A stretch of DNA of 64,000 bases from Fulvitalea axinellae (GCF_036492835.1 NZ_AP025314.1:2460010-2524009); one strand, 5' to 3'. Shown: positions 52,600-61,577, counted from the stretch's first letter. Notes: a model not told the origin generated them from the sequence alone. Translations and numbers: made by a program.

Positions 52600-53784
52600 A
52601 TGGTGACTATAAAAGAGGCAATATCGTTGATCGAAAAGCATGTCGGGGTTACTGGCGACCGAACGGTTGAAAAATTGAAAAATGCCGTTGGTAAAGTGAT
52701 ATGTCAAAATGTCGAATCAAGCATAAGTATGCCTCCTTTTCGGCAATCCGCCATGGATGGATACGCTGTTTTTCTGCATGATAACGACGAGTATGTTTTG
52801 CTCGACGAAGTGGTGAAAGCGGGTGATTCTCACTGTCCTGAGCTGAAGCCGGGGCAGGCTTTTCGGATCTTTACGGGGGCTCCGGTTTCCGTTTCGGCGA
52901 ATGCGGTAGTGATGCAGGAAAGAGTGGCAGTGACCGACAAAGGAACCATAAAGGTTTCGGGGCCCATGAAAGAAGGGGACAACATCCGGCCGGTGGGAGA
53001 ACAAGTGAAGGCGGGTGAGGTGGCCTTGAAAAAAGGGACTCTTCTGACACCCGCCGCGATTGGCTTTTTGGCTTCATTGGGAGTGGCTGAGGTGGAGGTT
53101 TTCAAAAAACCCTCGGTAGCGATAGTGACTACAGGCAACGAATTGGCCGAGCCCGGGGAGCTTCTGGGAACGGGGAAAGTTTACGAAAGCAATTCCGTGA
53201 TGCTTGCGGTAGCGCTGGAATCTCTGGGCTACGAAAACGTAGCGGTAAGCAAAGTGCCTGACGATTATGGGGCGACTGTCAGGTTGCTGGACGAAATGAT
53301 AGACCGCTATGATGTGGTGATCGCTTCGGGAGGAATTTCTGTTGGGGACTATGACTATGTGGGTAAGGCGCTCAACACTTTGGGTGTAAAGGAACATTTC
53401 TATAAAGTGAAACAGAAGCCGGGCAAACCGTTGTTTTTCGGAAGTAAAGGCAGTACGGCGGTGTTTGCTTTGCCGGGTAATCCGGCGGCGGCTTTGACCT
53501 GCTTTTACATATACGTTTACCCCGCATTGGAAAGAATATCGGGGTTGCGGGACTTCCGCTTGGAAAGCGTGACGATGGAAGCGGCGAACGGTTTTGTCAA
53601 AAAAGGAGATCGTCCGCAGTTTCTCAAAGCGTATGCGGAAGGAGGGAAAGTCAGACTGTTAGAAGGCCAAAGTTCGGCTATGCTTCAGACTTTTGCCTTG
53701 GCAAACGCATTGGCGCTCGTTCCGGCGGAACAATTGCGTGTGGAGGTTGGTGATAAGGTGGAAGTTTTTCGTTTGCCGGGGTAA
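52600..53784 (+). CDS. moeA: Molybdopterin molybdenumtransferase MoeA
   Basis: A 394-aa cytosolic enzyme that inserts molybdate into adenylylated molybdopterin. Start ATG at 52600, a GTG two codons upstream is less likely. Family marks: MPPFRQSAMDGYAVF, FRIFTGAPVSVSANAVVMQE, RPVGEQVKAGEVALKKGTLL, TTGNELAEPG, VIASGGISVGDYDYVGKAL, and FALPGNPAAALTCFYIYV. Domain order is normal. First gene of a nine-gene rightward operon. Confidence 0.96.
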   Translation: MVTIKEAISLIEKHVGVTGDRTVEKLKNAVGKVICQNVESSISMPPFRQSAMDGYAVFLHDNDEYVLLDEVVKAGDSHCPELKPGQAFRIFTGAPVSVSANAVVMQERVAVTDKGTIKVSGPMKEGDNIRPVGEQVKAGEVALKKGTLLTPAAIGFLASLGVAEVEVFKKPSVAIVTTGNELAEPGELLGTGKVYESNSVMLAVALESLGYENVAVSKVPDDYGATVRLLDEMIDRYDVVIASGGISVGDYDYVGKALNTLGVKEHFYKVKQKPGKPLFFGSKGSTAVFALPGNPAAALTCFYIYVYPALERISGLRDFRLESVTMEAANGFVKKGDRPQFLKAYAEGGKVRLLEGQSSAMLQTFALANALALVPAEQLRVEVGDKVEVFRLPG

Positions 53785-53840
53785 ACTGAACCGCTAAGGC
53801 ATCAAAATATTTTTTGGAGAAAAGGCTAAAACGGAAAAAT

Positions 53841-54179
53841 ATGAAATACAGGATAAAAAGCCGTGTCTGGATCGAGGTTGACGACAACGTGCTGTTGGGA
53901 GAGGGACGGGTACGCCTAATCAAGGAAATAGAGAAGACCGGTTCTCTGTCGAAGGGGGCGAAGGCTATGGGGATGTCGTACAAAAAGGCCTGGACGCTGA
54001 TTGACGCCATCAATAAATCGGCGAAAATGCCCGTGATCAGCATGAGTATCGGAGGAAAAGGCGGTGGCGGAGCGACTCTTACCGATTACGGAAGAGAGCT
54101 CGTGGCAACTTTTGATAAGATTAATAAAAGTTGTTGGCGCCACCTTGACAGGCAAGTGACCAAGATCGAGAGCCTATGA
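53841..54179 (+). CDS. ModE-type HTH protein without molybdate-binding domain
   Basis: A 112-aa protein from the ATG at 53841. The sequence VLLGEGRVRLIKEIEKTGSL followed by SKGAKAMGMSYKKAWTLIDAI is the winged helix of ModE. The C-terminal tandem Mop domains that bind molybdate in E. coli ModE are absent, as in many short bacterial homologues. It probably regulates this operon or molybdate uptake, but its signal is unclear. It overlaps the next gene by 4 bp. Confidence 0.9.
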   Translation: MKYRIKSRVWIEVDDNVLLGEGRVRLIKEIEKTGSLSKGAKAMGMSYKKAWTLIDAINKSAKMPVISMSIGGKGGGGATLTDYGRELVATFDKINKSCWRHLDRQVTKIESL

Positions 54180-54919
54180 TTTGGGATTTGGAGGCGAATT
54201 GGGCGTTTGTACTGTTGTTGCCTGTAGTGGCGTTTCTGTATTCCAGCGTTGGGCACGGCGGAGCCAGCGGATATTTGGCTTTAATGGCGCTGTTTTCTTT
54301 TTCACCGGAGGTGATGAAGCCCACGGCCCTGTTGCTCAATCTGTTTGTGGCCGGTGTTTCGTTTTTCCATTATTATAAAGAAGGCCATTTCAATAAGAAA
54401 TTATTCCTGTCATTTTCCGTGGCATCTGTCCCGATGGCCTTTTTGGGCGGAATGGTAGAGCTGGACGCCACGTTGTACAAAAGGATTTTGGCGGTTCTGT
54501 TGGTTTTCGCCATCCTGAAAATGCTTAACGTGTTTAAGGGCGTCAAGGGGAATACAAGGGATGTGAAAGTTTGGCAAGGTTTGGTTGTGGGAGGGGCGAT
54601 CGGCTTTTTTTCGGGCCTTATCGGAATAGGCGGAGGGATTATCCTTAGTCCCGTGATATTGCTCTTCCGTTGGGGTGGAGTGAAAGAGGCCGCCGCCGTT
54701 TCCGCAATGTTTATCTGGGTTAACTCCGCTTCGGGGATGGTCGGGCAGATTGCGGGCGGGGTTACATTGTCGTCGCAGGCGTTTTTGTTTGTCTTGTTCG
54801 CTGTCTTTGGCGGATACTTCGGCGGATATGTGGGCAGTAAGAAACTCGATAACCTGCGTTTGCGTCATGTGTTGGCGTTTGTGTTGGCCTTGGCCTGTAT
54901 TAAACTGTTTTTGGTATAA
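54176..54919 (+). CDS. TSUP (TauE/SafE) family membrane transporter
   Basis: A 247-aa inner-membrane protein with seven to eight helices and two family repeats: YSSVGHGGASGYLALMALF near the start and GLIGIGGGIILSPVILLF in the second half, which are the two signature loops. TSUP proteins export sulfite or sulfonates or take up related anions. Being fixed inside a Moco operon by a 4-bp overlap with modE suggests an anion linked to molybdenum or sulfur supply. That substrate is an inference; no ModABC transporter is in view. Confidence 0.9.
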   Translation: MIWDLEANWAFVLLLPVVAFLYSSVGHGGASGYLALMALFSFSPEVMKPTALLLNLFVAGVSFFHYYKEGHFNKKLFLSFSVASVPMAFLGGMVELDATLYKRILAVLLVFAILKMLNVFKGVKGNTRDVKVWQGLVVGGAIGFFSGLIGIGGGIILSPVILLFRWGGVKEAAAVSAMFIWVNSASGMVGQIAGGVTLSSQAFLFVLFAVFGGYFGGYVGSKKLDNLRLRHVLAFVLALACIKLFLV

Positions 54920-54925
54920 GCGCAT

Positions 54926-55504
54926 ATGGAAAAACAACGGACGGGAATTATTCTGGCGGGCGGAAAAAGCTCAAGAATGGGCAGGGACAAAGGTCTGATC
55001 CGCATTGAAGGAAAGACGTTTGTGCAACGTATCATCGACGTTTTGGCGCCATTGGTTGATGATATCATAATCGTTTCGGACAAACCGGAATATGATGCCT
55101 TTGGATGTAAGCGTGCGGAGGATTTGATTAGGGACGCCGGGCCGTTGGCCGGGCTGTATACAGGTCTTCATTATTCGGAAACGGAGGACAATATCGTACT
55201 GAGTTGCGATGTGCCTATGGTAAATACAGAGGTATTACGCATGCTAATGGATCGGGTTGCTGACGATACGGACATAGTTCAATTGGCCTATGACGGAAAA
55301 ACGATGCCTATGTTGGCCATGTACAAGAAGCGCTGCGAAAAGAAATGCCTTGAGCTTTTAGAAAGCGGACAGAGACGTCTGAGGACACTTGCTTTACAAT
55401 CTAGGACAGAAACAGTCGTTTTGGAAGAGAGGTTCGCGATAACTGTCGCCAACATCAACACTCCTGACGACCTTAAGGAAATTAGCGATGAAAATAACGA
55501 TTAG
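54926..55504 (+). CDS. mobA: Molybdenum cofactor guanylyltransferase MobA
   Basis: A 192-aa cytosolic enzyme that joins GMP to Mo-molybdopterin to make MGD, the form used by NapA. The nucleotide-binding signature GIILAGGKSSRMGRDKGLI is at the N-terminus, followed by RAEDLIRDAGPLAGLYTGL and the metal-binding LSCDVPMVNTEVL. Length is normal. It starts 6 bp after the TSUP gene, and moaD overlaps its end by 17 bp. Confidence 0.95.
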   Translation: MEKQRTGIILAGGKSSRMGRDKGLIRIEGKTFVQRIIDVLAPLVDDIIIVSDKPEYDAFGCKRAEDLIRDAGPLAGLYTGLHYSETEDNIVLSCDVPMVNTEVLRMLMDRVADDTDIVQLAYDGKTMPMLAMYKKRCEKKCLELLESGQRRLRTLALQSRTETVVLEERFAITVANINTPDDLKEISDENND

Positions 55505-55721
55505 ATATTTCGGAATGCTGGCCGAAGTTACGGGTTGCGACGAGGAGTCGGTTGACGTTTCGGTAAAAACGGTTCGGGAACTTTTGGAATCGCTTTACGG
55601 AAAGTATCCGGCTTTGGAAGGGAAAGATTTCCAAGTGGCCCAAAACAATGAGATTGTGCCTATGGATTCGACTCTCGCCTCCGGTGAATTAGCCTTGTTG
55701 CCTCCATTTTCCGGAGGTTGA
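55488..55721 (+). CDS. moaD: Molybdopterin synthase small subunit MoaD
   Basis: A 77-aa ubiquitin-like sulfur carrier. It begins MKITIRYFGMLAEVTGCDEE and ends in LLPPFSGG, the C-terminal Gly-Gly that is adenylylated by MoeB and thiocarboxylated to deliver sulfur for the dithiolene. It pairs with MoaE, two genes downstream. Starts inside the 3' end of mobA. Confidence 0.95.
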   Translation: MKITIRYFGMLAEVTGCDEESVDVSVKTVRELLESLYGKYPALEGKDFQVAQNNEIVPMDSTLASGELALLPPFSGG

Positions 55722-55744
55722 TATGCTGACCTAAAAATCACGCT

Positions 55745-56818
55745 ATGAGCAGATACAGCAGACATACGATGTTGCCGGAAATAGGCCCGGAAGGCCAAAA
55801 CAAACTTTCCGAAGCAAAAGTGCTCGTTATCGGAGCTGGCGGGCTCGGGTGCCCGATTTTGCAATACCTCTGCGCCGCAGGCGTAGGGACAGTCGGTATA
55901 GTGGACCATGATACCGTGGACGAATCCAACCTGCAACGCCAGGTGTTGTACGGAAGCGGTTCGTTGGGACAAAACAAGGCAATGGCGGCCAAGGAACGCC
56001 TCACCGACTTGAACGGGACAATTAGGATCAACGCTTATCCCGAAAAGCTGACGGTTGACAACGCCACGTTGTTTTTCAGTCATTATGATATCGTCATCGA
56101 CGGGACAGACAATTTCGCCACGCGTTACTTAATAAATGATGTTTCGGTGCTTACCGGAAAACCTTTGGTATACGGTGCCATTTATAAATTCGAAGGTCAA
56201 GTGGCTGTCTTTAACCATGATGGCGGACCTAGCTATCGTTGTCTGTTTCCCGAACCGCCAAGCCGAGGGGCGGTGCCGAACTGTTCCGATATTGGAGTTT
56301 TGGGTGTGCTTCCGGGTATTATCGGGAGCATGCAGGCCAACGAAGTGCTTAAGCTCATTTTGGGAATAGGGAGTACACTGTCAGGGAAATTACTTTGTTA
56401 TAACGCATTGACAAACCAGTCCGTGACCATGAAAGTGCAACGAACCGATCTCGCCGAAAAAGAGAGAGTCTCGTTAGGTGACCATTCTTCGGAGACTATG
56501 GAGTCGTGTTCTTTTGATGTCCCAACCGTAACCCTAGACCAAGCGATAGAGATGTCGGATGTATTGTTTGTCGATGTTCGCGAACCGTATGAGTTGCCGG
56601 CGGTATCTGGGCTGGACCATATATCTATCCCTTTGAGGGAACTGGAAATGAATTCCGGAGAAATAGAAACGGGGAAGACCATCGTCTTTTTCTGTCAGTC
56701 TGGAGCAAGAAGCCAAGAGGCGGTGACACTTTCGCATAAACTGGGAATCGGTGATTGCTATAGTTTGAAAGAGGGCGCGACCGAGCTTAATGAAATTTTA
56801 GCCGAAGAAATTAACTGA
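55745..56818 (+). CDS. moeB: MoeB-type adenylyltransferase fused to rhodanese
   Basis: A 357-aa fusion. Residues about 1-240 are a ThiF/MoeB adenylating domain: RYSRHTMLPEIGPEGQNKL, ATP loop VIGAGGLGCPILQYLCAAG, DGTDNFATRYLINDV, and the RCLFPEPPSRGAVPNCSDIG region containing the conserved Cys. Residues about 265-357 are rhodanese-like with active-site loop CQSGARS. The fusion would adenylate MoaD and hand over sulfur in one protein, as in MOCS3-type enzymes. I do not see both CxxC zinc motifs of E. coli MoeB. Confidence 0.93.
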   Translation: MSRYSRHTMLPEIGPEGQNKLSEAKVLVIGAGGLGCPILQYLCAAGVGTVGIVDHDTVDESNLQRQVLYGSGSLGQNKAMAAKERLTDLNGTIRINAYPEKLTVDNATLFFSHYDIVIDGTDNFATRYLINDVSVLTGKPLVYGAIYKFEGQVAVFNHDGGPSYRCLFPEPPSRGAVPNCSDIGVLGVLPGIIGSMQANEVLKLILGIGSTLSGKLLCYNALTNQSVTMKVQRTDLAEKERVSLGDHSSETMESCSFDVPTVTLDQAIEMSDVLFVDVREPYELPAVSGLDHISIPLRELEMNSGEIETGKTIVFFCQSGARSQEAVTLSHKLGIGDCYSLKEGATELNEILAEEIN

Positions 56819-56819
56819 G

Positions 56820-57263
56820 ATGAAAGGAAAGAAAATCAAAAACTCGTTTGTCCAAGGGCCGATTTCGGCGACGTTTATCGGCGAGTCGATTGCTAAGCAT
56901 CAGGCGAAAACAACAATAGGAGCCCATGATATTTTTTTGGGACAGATACGTGCGGATAAGGTAGGTGACAAAACGGTGAGCGCAATTGAGTACACCGCCC
57001 ATGAGGAAATGGCGAACAAGAAGTTCCACGAAATCAGGGAGGAGGCTTTTGAGAAGTTTGACCTGACTTGTTCGCATATCTACCATAGTCTCGGGAAGGT
57101 GAAAGCCGGCGAACTCTGTCTTTTCGTTTTTGTATCCTCATCACACCGAAAAGAAGCTTTCAGGGCAAAGGAATTCATCGTGGAGGAAATCAAGAAGCAC
57201 GTTCCGGTTTTCGGAAAAGAGATTTTTGGTGACGATAGCCATCAGTGGAAAGTTAATAGTTAA
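56820..57263 (+). CDS. moaE: Molybdopterin synthase large subunit MoaE
   Basis: A 147-aa subunit that binds precursor Z and MoaD. Features: VKWNGKIRN-like region here as IFLGQIRADKVGDKTVSAIEY, then HIYHSLGKVKAGELCLFVFV and SSHRKEAF. It starts one base after the moeB stop codon. Active-site Lys residues of the family are expected near KHVPVFGKEIF at the C-terminus. Confidence 0.93.
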   Translation: MKGKKIKNSFVQGPISATFIGESIAKHQAKTTIGAHDIFLGQIRADKVGDKTVSAIEYTAHEEMANKKFHEIREEAFEKFDLTCSHIYHSLGKVKAGELCLFVFVSSSHRKEAFRAKEFIVEEIKKHVPVFGKEIFGDDSHQWKVNS

Positions 57264-57306
57264 GGAATTTTTCAGTCAGTCAATATTCAAAGCAGAACGA
57301 AACCAT

Positions 57307-58218
57307 ATGGTCGATATTACGCATAAAACGAATACTTTGAGAATCGCCACGGCTCAGGCGGTAGTACAAGTCAGCAAACCCGAAACCATTCGGGCGATAA
57401 AGGAAGGGACCGTTCCTAAAGGTGACGTTTTCGCGATGAGCAAGGCGGCCGGCTTGCTTGGAGTCAAAAAGACACCGGACTTGCTTCCCGATTGCCACCC
57501 GTTGCCTATAGAATTCACGGGTATCGAATATGAGATTGACGGTCTGGAAATTACGGTCACCTGTACTATAAAAACGATCTACAAAACCGGTGTGGAGGTG
57601 GAGGCTATGCACGGGGCCAGCGTGGTGGCTTTGAACATGTACGATATGTTGAAGCCGATAGACAAGGGAGTCGAAATTCATCATATTAAGCTGGTTTCGA
57701 AGAAAGGCGGAAAGTCCGATTTTAAAGACCGTTACCGCAAAGATATCCGAGCGGCGGTGATCGTTTGCTCTGACAGTATTTCGGCGGGCAAAAAAGAAGA
57801 TCGAGCGGGCAAAGCGATAGTCAAGAAGTTGGAAGAATGCCAAGTTCAGATTGTCGATTATATTGTCATTCCGGACGAAAAGGATATTATTCAGCAAAAG
57901 GCGAAGGCTTACCAAGAACAGGGTATCGACCTCGTGATTTATACTGGTGGTACGGGACTTTCAGAGCGGGATGTCACCCCCGAGGCTCTAAAACCTTTGC
58001 TTGACAGGGAAATTCCGGGAATTGAAGAGGCTATACGGAGCCATGGACAGGGGAGGACACCGTATTCGATGCTTTCCAGAAGTGTTGCGGGAACGATGGG
58101 AGAGACGCTGGTACTGGCGCTTCCGGGGTCCACAATGGGGGCCAAAGAATCGATGGAGGCGGTATTTCCGCCATTGTTGCACATTTTCAGAATCTTCAAG
58201 GGGGCCAGACACGACTGA
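57307..58218 (+). CDS. MoaC-MogA/MoaB fusion, bifunctional Moco biosynthesis protein
   Basis: A 303-aa fusion; start chosen at the ATG at 57307 because MVDITHKTNTLRIATAQAVV is the MoaC start. Residues about 1-150 are MoaC, which forms cyclic pyranopterin from the MoaA product (LLPDCHPLPIEF, VEVEAMHGASVVALNMYDML, KKGGKSD). Residues about 155-303 are a MogA/MoaB molybdopterin adenylyltransferase (AAVIVCSDSISAGKKEDRAG, LVIYTGGTGLSERDVTPEAL, and LPGSTMGAKESME). So steps one and three of the pathway sit on one chain. Its stop shares a base with the moaA start. Confidence 0.94.
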   Translation: MVDITHKTNTLRIATAQAVVQVSKPETIRAIKEGTVPKGDVFAMSKAAGLLGVKKTPDLLPDCHPLPIEFTGIEYEIDGLEITVTCTIKTIYKTGVEVEAMHGASVVALNMYDMLKPIDKGVEIHHIKLVSKKGGKSDFKDRYRKDIRAAVIVCSDSISAGKKEDRAGKAIVKKLEECQVQIVDYIVIPDEKDIIQQKAKAYQEQGIDLVIYTGGTGLSERDVTPEALKPLLDREIPGIEEAIRSHGQGRTPYSMLSRSVAGTMGETLVLALPGSTMGAKESMEAVFPPLLHIFRIFKGARHD

Positions 58219-59225
58219 TGGAAGGGAAGCGGAACATATTGACAGACTCGTATGGCAGAGAGCACCGTTATTTGCGGATTTCGCTTACGGACCGTTGTAA
58301 CTTGCGGTGCACCTATTGTATGCCCGAGGAAGGGATTCAGCTGACTCCCAAATCGCATATCATGACTTATGACGAGATTTATGGTATAGCCAAAACGTTT
58401 GTGGATCATGGTGTTACCAAAATCCGTCTCACTGGAGGGGAGCCGTTGGTGCGAAAGGACGCCCGCATTATTATGGAAAAGCTATCGACCTTGCCTGTCG
58501 AGCTTGCAATCACGACTAATGCTGTTCTGGCGGACAGGTTTATAGATGTGTTCAAGGCGTGTTCCATCCGTAATATCAATGTCAGTTTGGACTCTTTGGA
58601 TCCCGTGAAATTCGGAAAAATCACCAGAAGAGATTTTTTCGATAAAGTGTATTCCAACATTCGTCTGTTGGCGGAAAACGAATTCAACGTGAAAATCAAT
58701 GTCGTTCTGATCAAAGGTTTTAATGATAACGAGATTGTCGATTTTGTCAATTTGGGAAAAGAGTTGCCCGTCAATGTTCGTTTTATAGAGTTTATGCCTT
58801 TTGACGGAAACCGTTGGAAACTGGATAAACTTGTTTCCCTTGAGGATATCTTGCTCAATGTTTCGAATGTTTTTCCGCAACAGGATATTGTCCGGATGGA
58901 AGACGCTAAGAATGACACTTCGAAAAACTATAAGATAAAAGGTTACAACGGGTCTTTTGCCGTAATCAGTTCCGTGTCAAATCCTTTTTGCGGAACATGT
59001 AACCGTTTGCGCCTTACGGCTAATGGACGGATGAAAAATTGTCTCTTTTCCGCCGGAGAAACGGACTTGTTGACGTCTTATCGGGAAGGAAAGGATATAA
59101 GTCCGATTATCGAGAATATGGTTTGGGAAAAAGCGAAGGTGCGTGGAGGCATGAATACGCTTGAAAAGCTGAAAGAGCCGAAGTTGCATAGCCAAAACAG
59201 GACTATGGTGGCGATAGGAGGGTAA
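58218..59225 (+). CDS. moaA: GTP 3',8-cyclase MoaA (radical SAM)
   Basis: A 335-aa enzyme that starts Moco synthesis by cyclising GTP. The radical-SAM cluster motif is CNLRCTYC (Cys27, Cys31, Cys34). A second cluster motif near the C-terminus is CGTCNRLRLTANGRMKNC. LTGGEPLVRKD and FIEFMPFDGN are also typical. The chain ends in GG, the conserved C-terminal glycines. Last gene of the operon. Confidence 0.96.
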   Translation: MEGKRNILTDSYGREHRYLRISLTDRCNLRCTYCMPEEGIQLTPKSHIMTYDEIYGIAKTFVDHGVTKIRLTGGEPLVRKDARIIMEKLSTLPVELAITTNAVLADRFIDVFKACSIRNINVSLDSLDPVKFGKITRRDFFDKVYSNIRLLAENEFNVKINVVLIKGFNDNEIVDFVNLGKELPVNVRFIEFMPFDGNRWKLDKLVSLEDILLNVSNVFPQQDIVRMEDAKNDTSKNYKIKGYNGSFAVISSVSNPFCGTCNRLRLTANGRMKNCLFSAGETDLLTSYREGKDISPIIENMVWEKAKVRGGMNTLEKLKEPKLHSQNRTMVAIGG

Positions 59226-59238
59226 GAAAATCTTTCAG

Positions 59239-60207
59239 CTATATATGAACGAAACCGTCTTCGTCCTCGCTTTCGTCATAGGCGCCTAGAACACGGTTTA
59301 CCAGCTCCCTGCGTATGGTCTCGAAACCTTTGAGCATAGCTTCCCGGTATTTGTCCACTTTAGATTTCGGGAAGCCCATTTCTTCGCTTATCGGATGGGC
59401 GAAGTCGATGAGGACGGCCCTGCTCAGTTCGGGTTTGATGTCGTTGGCGACAATAAGAATACTGGAACCAACGTAAACTGTTGGGGAGGTTCTGGCCCAT
59501 TCCAAAATGTCTTGCACATCATCCAATACCCTGCTGCAACTCTGGACGGACATGCTGGAAACGGTCATTTTCACCTGAGAAAGATTGCCTTTCTTTCCCC
59601 ATTTTTTTTGCTTGTGAGAATCTTCGTCCCGAAAACCGAACTGATCGCTTACCCAAGGGTCCATAATGATTTGGTGCATAAAAGCTTTGGCCAAAGCGGT
59701 GGGAACCCAGCGTTTTTGATTGATTCGTTGTTCTGTATAACTGGCGGTTTTCGTTCCTATCTTTAAGTCGTGCAATTTCGCCCCTTCGTGTCCTCCGGTA
59801 ACATCGTCTAAAATAACGTAGTGATATCCGGGCTTTTCTTTTGGCCAAGCTTTGTCAATATCTTCGTGTTTCGAAGGTTCGATTGCTTGCTTTAACTCGT
59901 CAATACTCCCGAACGGGCCGGCAAATGCCGGAATCTTCGGCTGAATAGGGGAAGGTTGCCTTCCCATTTCCAAAAAACGCCTGTATTGATCGGCTTCGAT
60001 CGGATCCACTCTTTTGACAATTCTTTTCCTCAATTTCAAAAAGTCGGCTTTATGCCCAGCCATTTGGATGGTTCTGTCCCGCATCATTCCTGACCACTTG
60101 GCTTGTAAGGCAAATTCAGGCCTGCGGTCAACGTGTTGTGAAGTTCCTGACGAAGAGGTGCTTGCTCTTTTAGGTGGTGATTTTGTATTTCGGGAGTTTT
60201 TAAACAT
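59239..60207 (-). CDS. Inositol-polyphosphate-kinase-like protein
   Basis: A 322-aa protein; no signal peptide or membrane segment. The C-terminal two thirds carry the signatures of the IPK family (IP3K, IPMK, IP6K), which add phosphate to inositol phosphates: a hinge-like strand YVILDDVTGGHEG (130-142), the catalytic DLKIG (147-151) in the position of the PxxxDxKxG motif, GSSILIV (247-253) in place of the SSLLF strand, and LIDFAH (266-271), whose Asp binds Mg-ATP. The usual Pro before DxKxG is replaced. The N-terminal 125 residues are basic and low-complexity (Ser/Thr/Pro/Lys), with the phrase PIQPKIPAF, unlike enzymes of housekeeping type and more like an exported effector's head. Family members are rarely reported in bacteria. 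It converges on moaA with 13 bp between and diverges from a metallophosphoesterase gene. Confidence 0.72.
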   Translation of the reverse strand: MFKNSRNTKSPPKRASTSSSGTSQHVDRRPEFALQAKWSGMMRDRTIQMAGHKADFLKLRKRIVKRVDPIEADQYRRFLEMGRQPSPIQPKIPAFAGPFGSIDELKQAIEPSKHEDIDKAWPKEKPGYHYVILDDVTGGHEGAKLHDLKIGTKTASYTEQRINQKRWVPTALAKAFMHQIIMDPWVSDQFGFRDEDSHKQKKWGKKGNLSQVKMTVSSMSVQSCSRVLDDVQDILEWARTSPTVYVGSSILIVANDIKPELSRAVLIDFAHPISEEMGFPKSKVDKYREAMLKGFETIRRELVNRVLGAYDESEDEDGFVHI

Positions 60208-60439
60208 GTTTTATGTTTCCTAACCGCTGTAAAAGTGGGGTTGTGACGGAAGGATAACATCGAAAAATTACAATTGTTGAAATTGATGGAGCAAGGTATG
60301 TCTGAAAAAGTCAGACAAGAAGGAAAATCATACGCGACAGATTTCTTTGGTCGGAATAATGCTAGTTTAGGCTGTCGGTTCTTTCTCTTCGAATTAAACC
60401 GACACGAACCCTACCTTCTTTAACTTCACTTTATTGTTT

Positions 60440-61555
60440 ATGAAAATATTAAAACGAATTGTCTGGGTATCCTTTGCTTTGCTTATAGGAGCTGTATTTG
60501 CTTGTACTCCCCGTCAACAAAAACAGGCTGGCAACACTGAATTGATTGCGGATTCGGATTCGGTAAGACTGAGCTTTGCTTTTATCGGGTGTAATCGAAT
60601 TGCGTATAGTGACCGTAAGAAATCAAATGCATCGAAAGCGAACGTTCCCGCTCTAAAGAGGATTTTCAGGGAGCTTACGGCGATGGAAAAAAAGCCGGAC
60701 CTGCTATTTTTTATGGGCGATTTGGTATTGGGCGAAAAGGACACTACCGCATTGAATACACAATTGTCGGCTTGGGTAGCTCAATACGAAGATGCCGAAT
60801 TCAGCGGAATTGCCAAGTCGGGAATCGAAATGGTGGCTATCCCCGGAAATCACGAAATGCTGTTTTACGATGAGGCTACACATAACGAATTTCCGCTGAA
60901 AGGCGCAACGGAAGATTGGCTAAAACATATGTCTCCATATATGCCAAAGGATCGAAACCGTGTGCCGTTTGATTCCGTGATTAACGGCGCCACGTTTTCT
61001 TTTGTGAGGGATAGTATTGCTTTTGTGGTGATGAATACCGATACCTACAACGCTCCGGCGCCTGGAGAAAAGTTTGGTAAGGAAGGCCAAGTGCCCGAGG
61101 ATTGGGTAAATGCCGAAGTTCGTCGGTTAGCTTCTTCGCCGGCGGTCAAGCGGGTTTTTACAATGGGGCATCGTCCGTATTATGTTGACGGAGCTTATGA
61201 TACGCTTCATAGCGGTTTTCCGGACGGCCCGAAAGTCTGGCCGACAATGGTTGAGCAACGGGTTACGGCTTTGTTGACGGCGCATCAACATAAATACCAA
61301 CGGTGGCAACCCGAGGGTAATGGAACGTACGAGATAATCGCTGGCCAAGGCGGAACATATAGTGGCAAGGATACGCCGAGATTTTACGGTTATTCATTGA
61401 TTCGGGTTTATAATAGTGGAAGAGCCGAGCTGATTACGAAAGGTTGGGATTTGCCTGATCCGACTTGGGGCGCCGCGCCGGATAATCCAACTACAATACG
61501 TGATTCAGTAACCTTGACTTGGTCAAAGAATAAATATCCGTTTAGCAATTTGTAA
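60440..61555 (+). CDS. Calcineurin-like metallophosphoesterase lipoprotein
   Basis: A 371-aa protein; the start chosen is the ATG at 60440. Signal peptide with lipobox VFAC. The metallophosphoesterase core shows FAFIGCNRIAYSD, FMGDLVLGEKD, PGNHEMLFYDE, TMGHRPYY and TAHQHKYQRW, the five metal and phosphate motifs of the family, close to purple-acid-phosphatase-like members. It acts outside the cytoplasm. It is divergent from the IPK-like gene with 232 bp between; a functional link is only suggested by position. Confidence 0.92.
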   Translation: MKILKRIVWVSFALLIGAVFACTPRQQKQAGNTELIADSDSVRLSFAFIGCNRIAYSDRKKSNASKANVPALKRIFRELTAMEKKPDLLFFMGDLVLGEKDTTALNTQLSAWVAQYEDAEFSGIAKSGIEMVAIPGNHEMLFYDEATHNEFPLKGATEDWLKHMSPYMPKDRNRVPFDSVINGATFSFVRDSIAFVVMNTDTYNAPAPGEKFGKEGQVPEDWVNAEVRRLASSPAVKRVFTMGHRPYYVDGAYDTLHSGFPDGPKVWPTMVEQRVTALLTAHQHKYQRWQPEGNGTYEIIAGQGGTYSGKDTPRFYGYSLIRVYNSGRAELITKGWDLPDPTWGAAPDNPTTIRDSVTLTWSKNKYPFSNL

Positions 61556-61577
61556 AGTGAGGGTCTGTAACTCAAGT

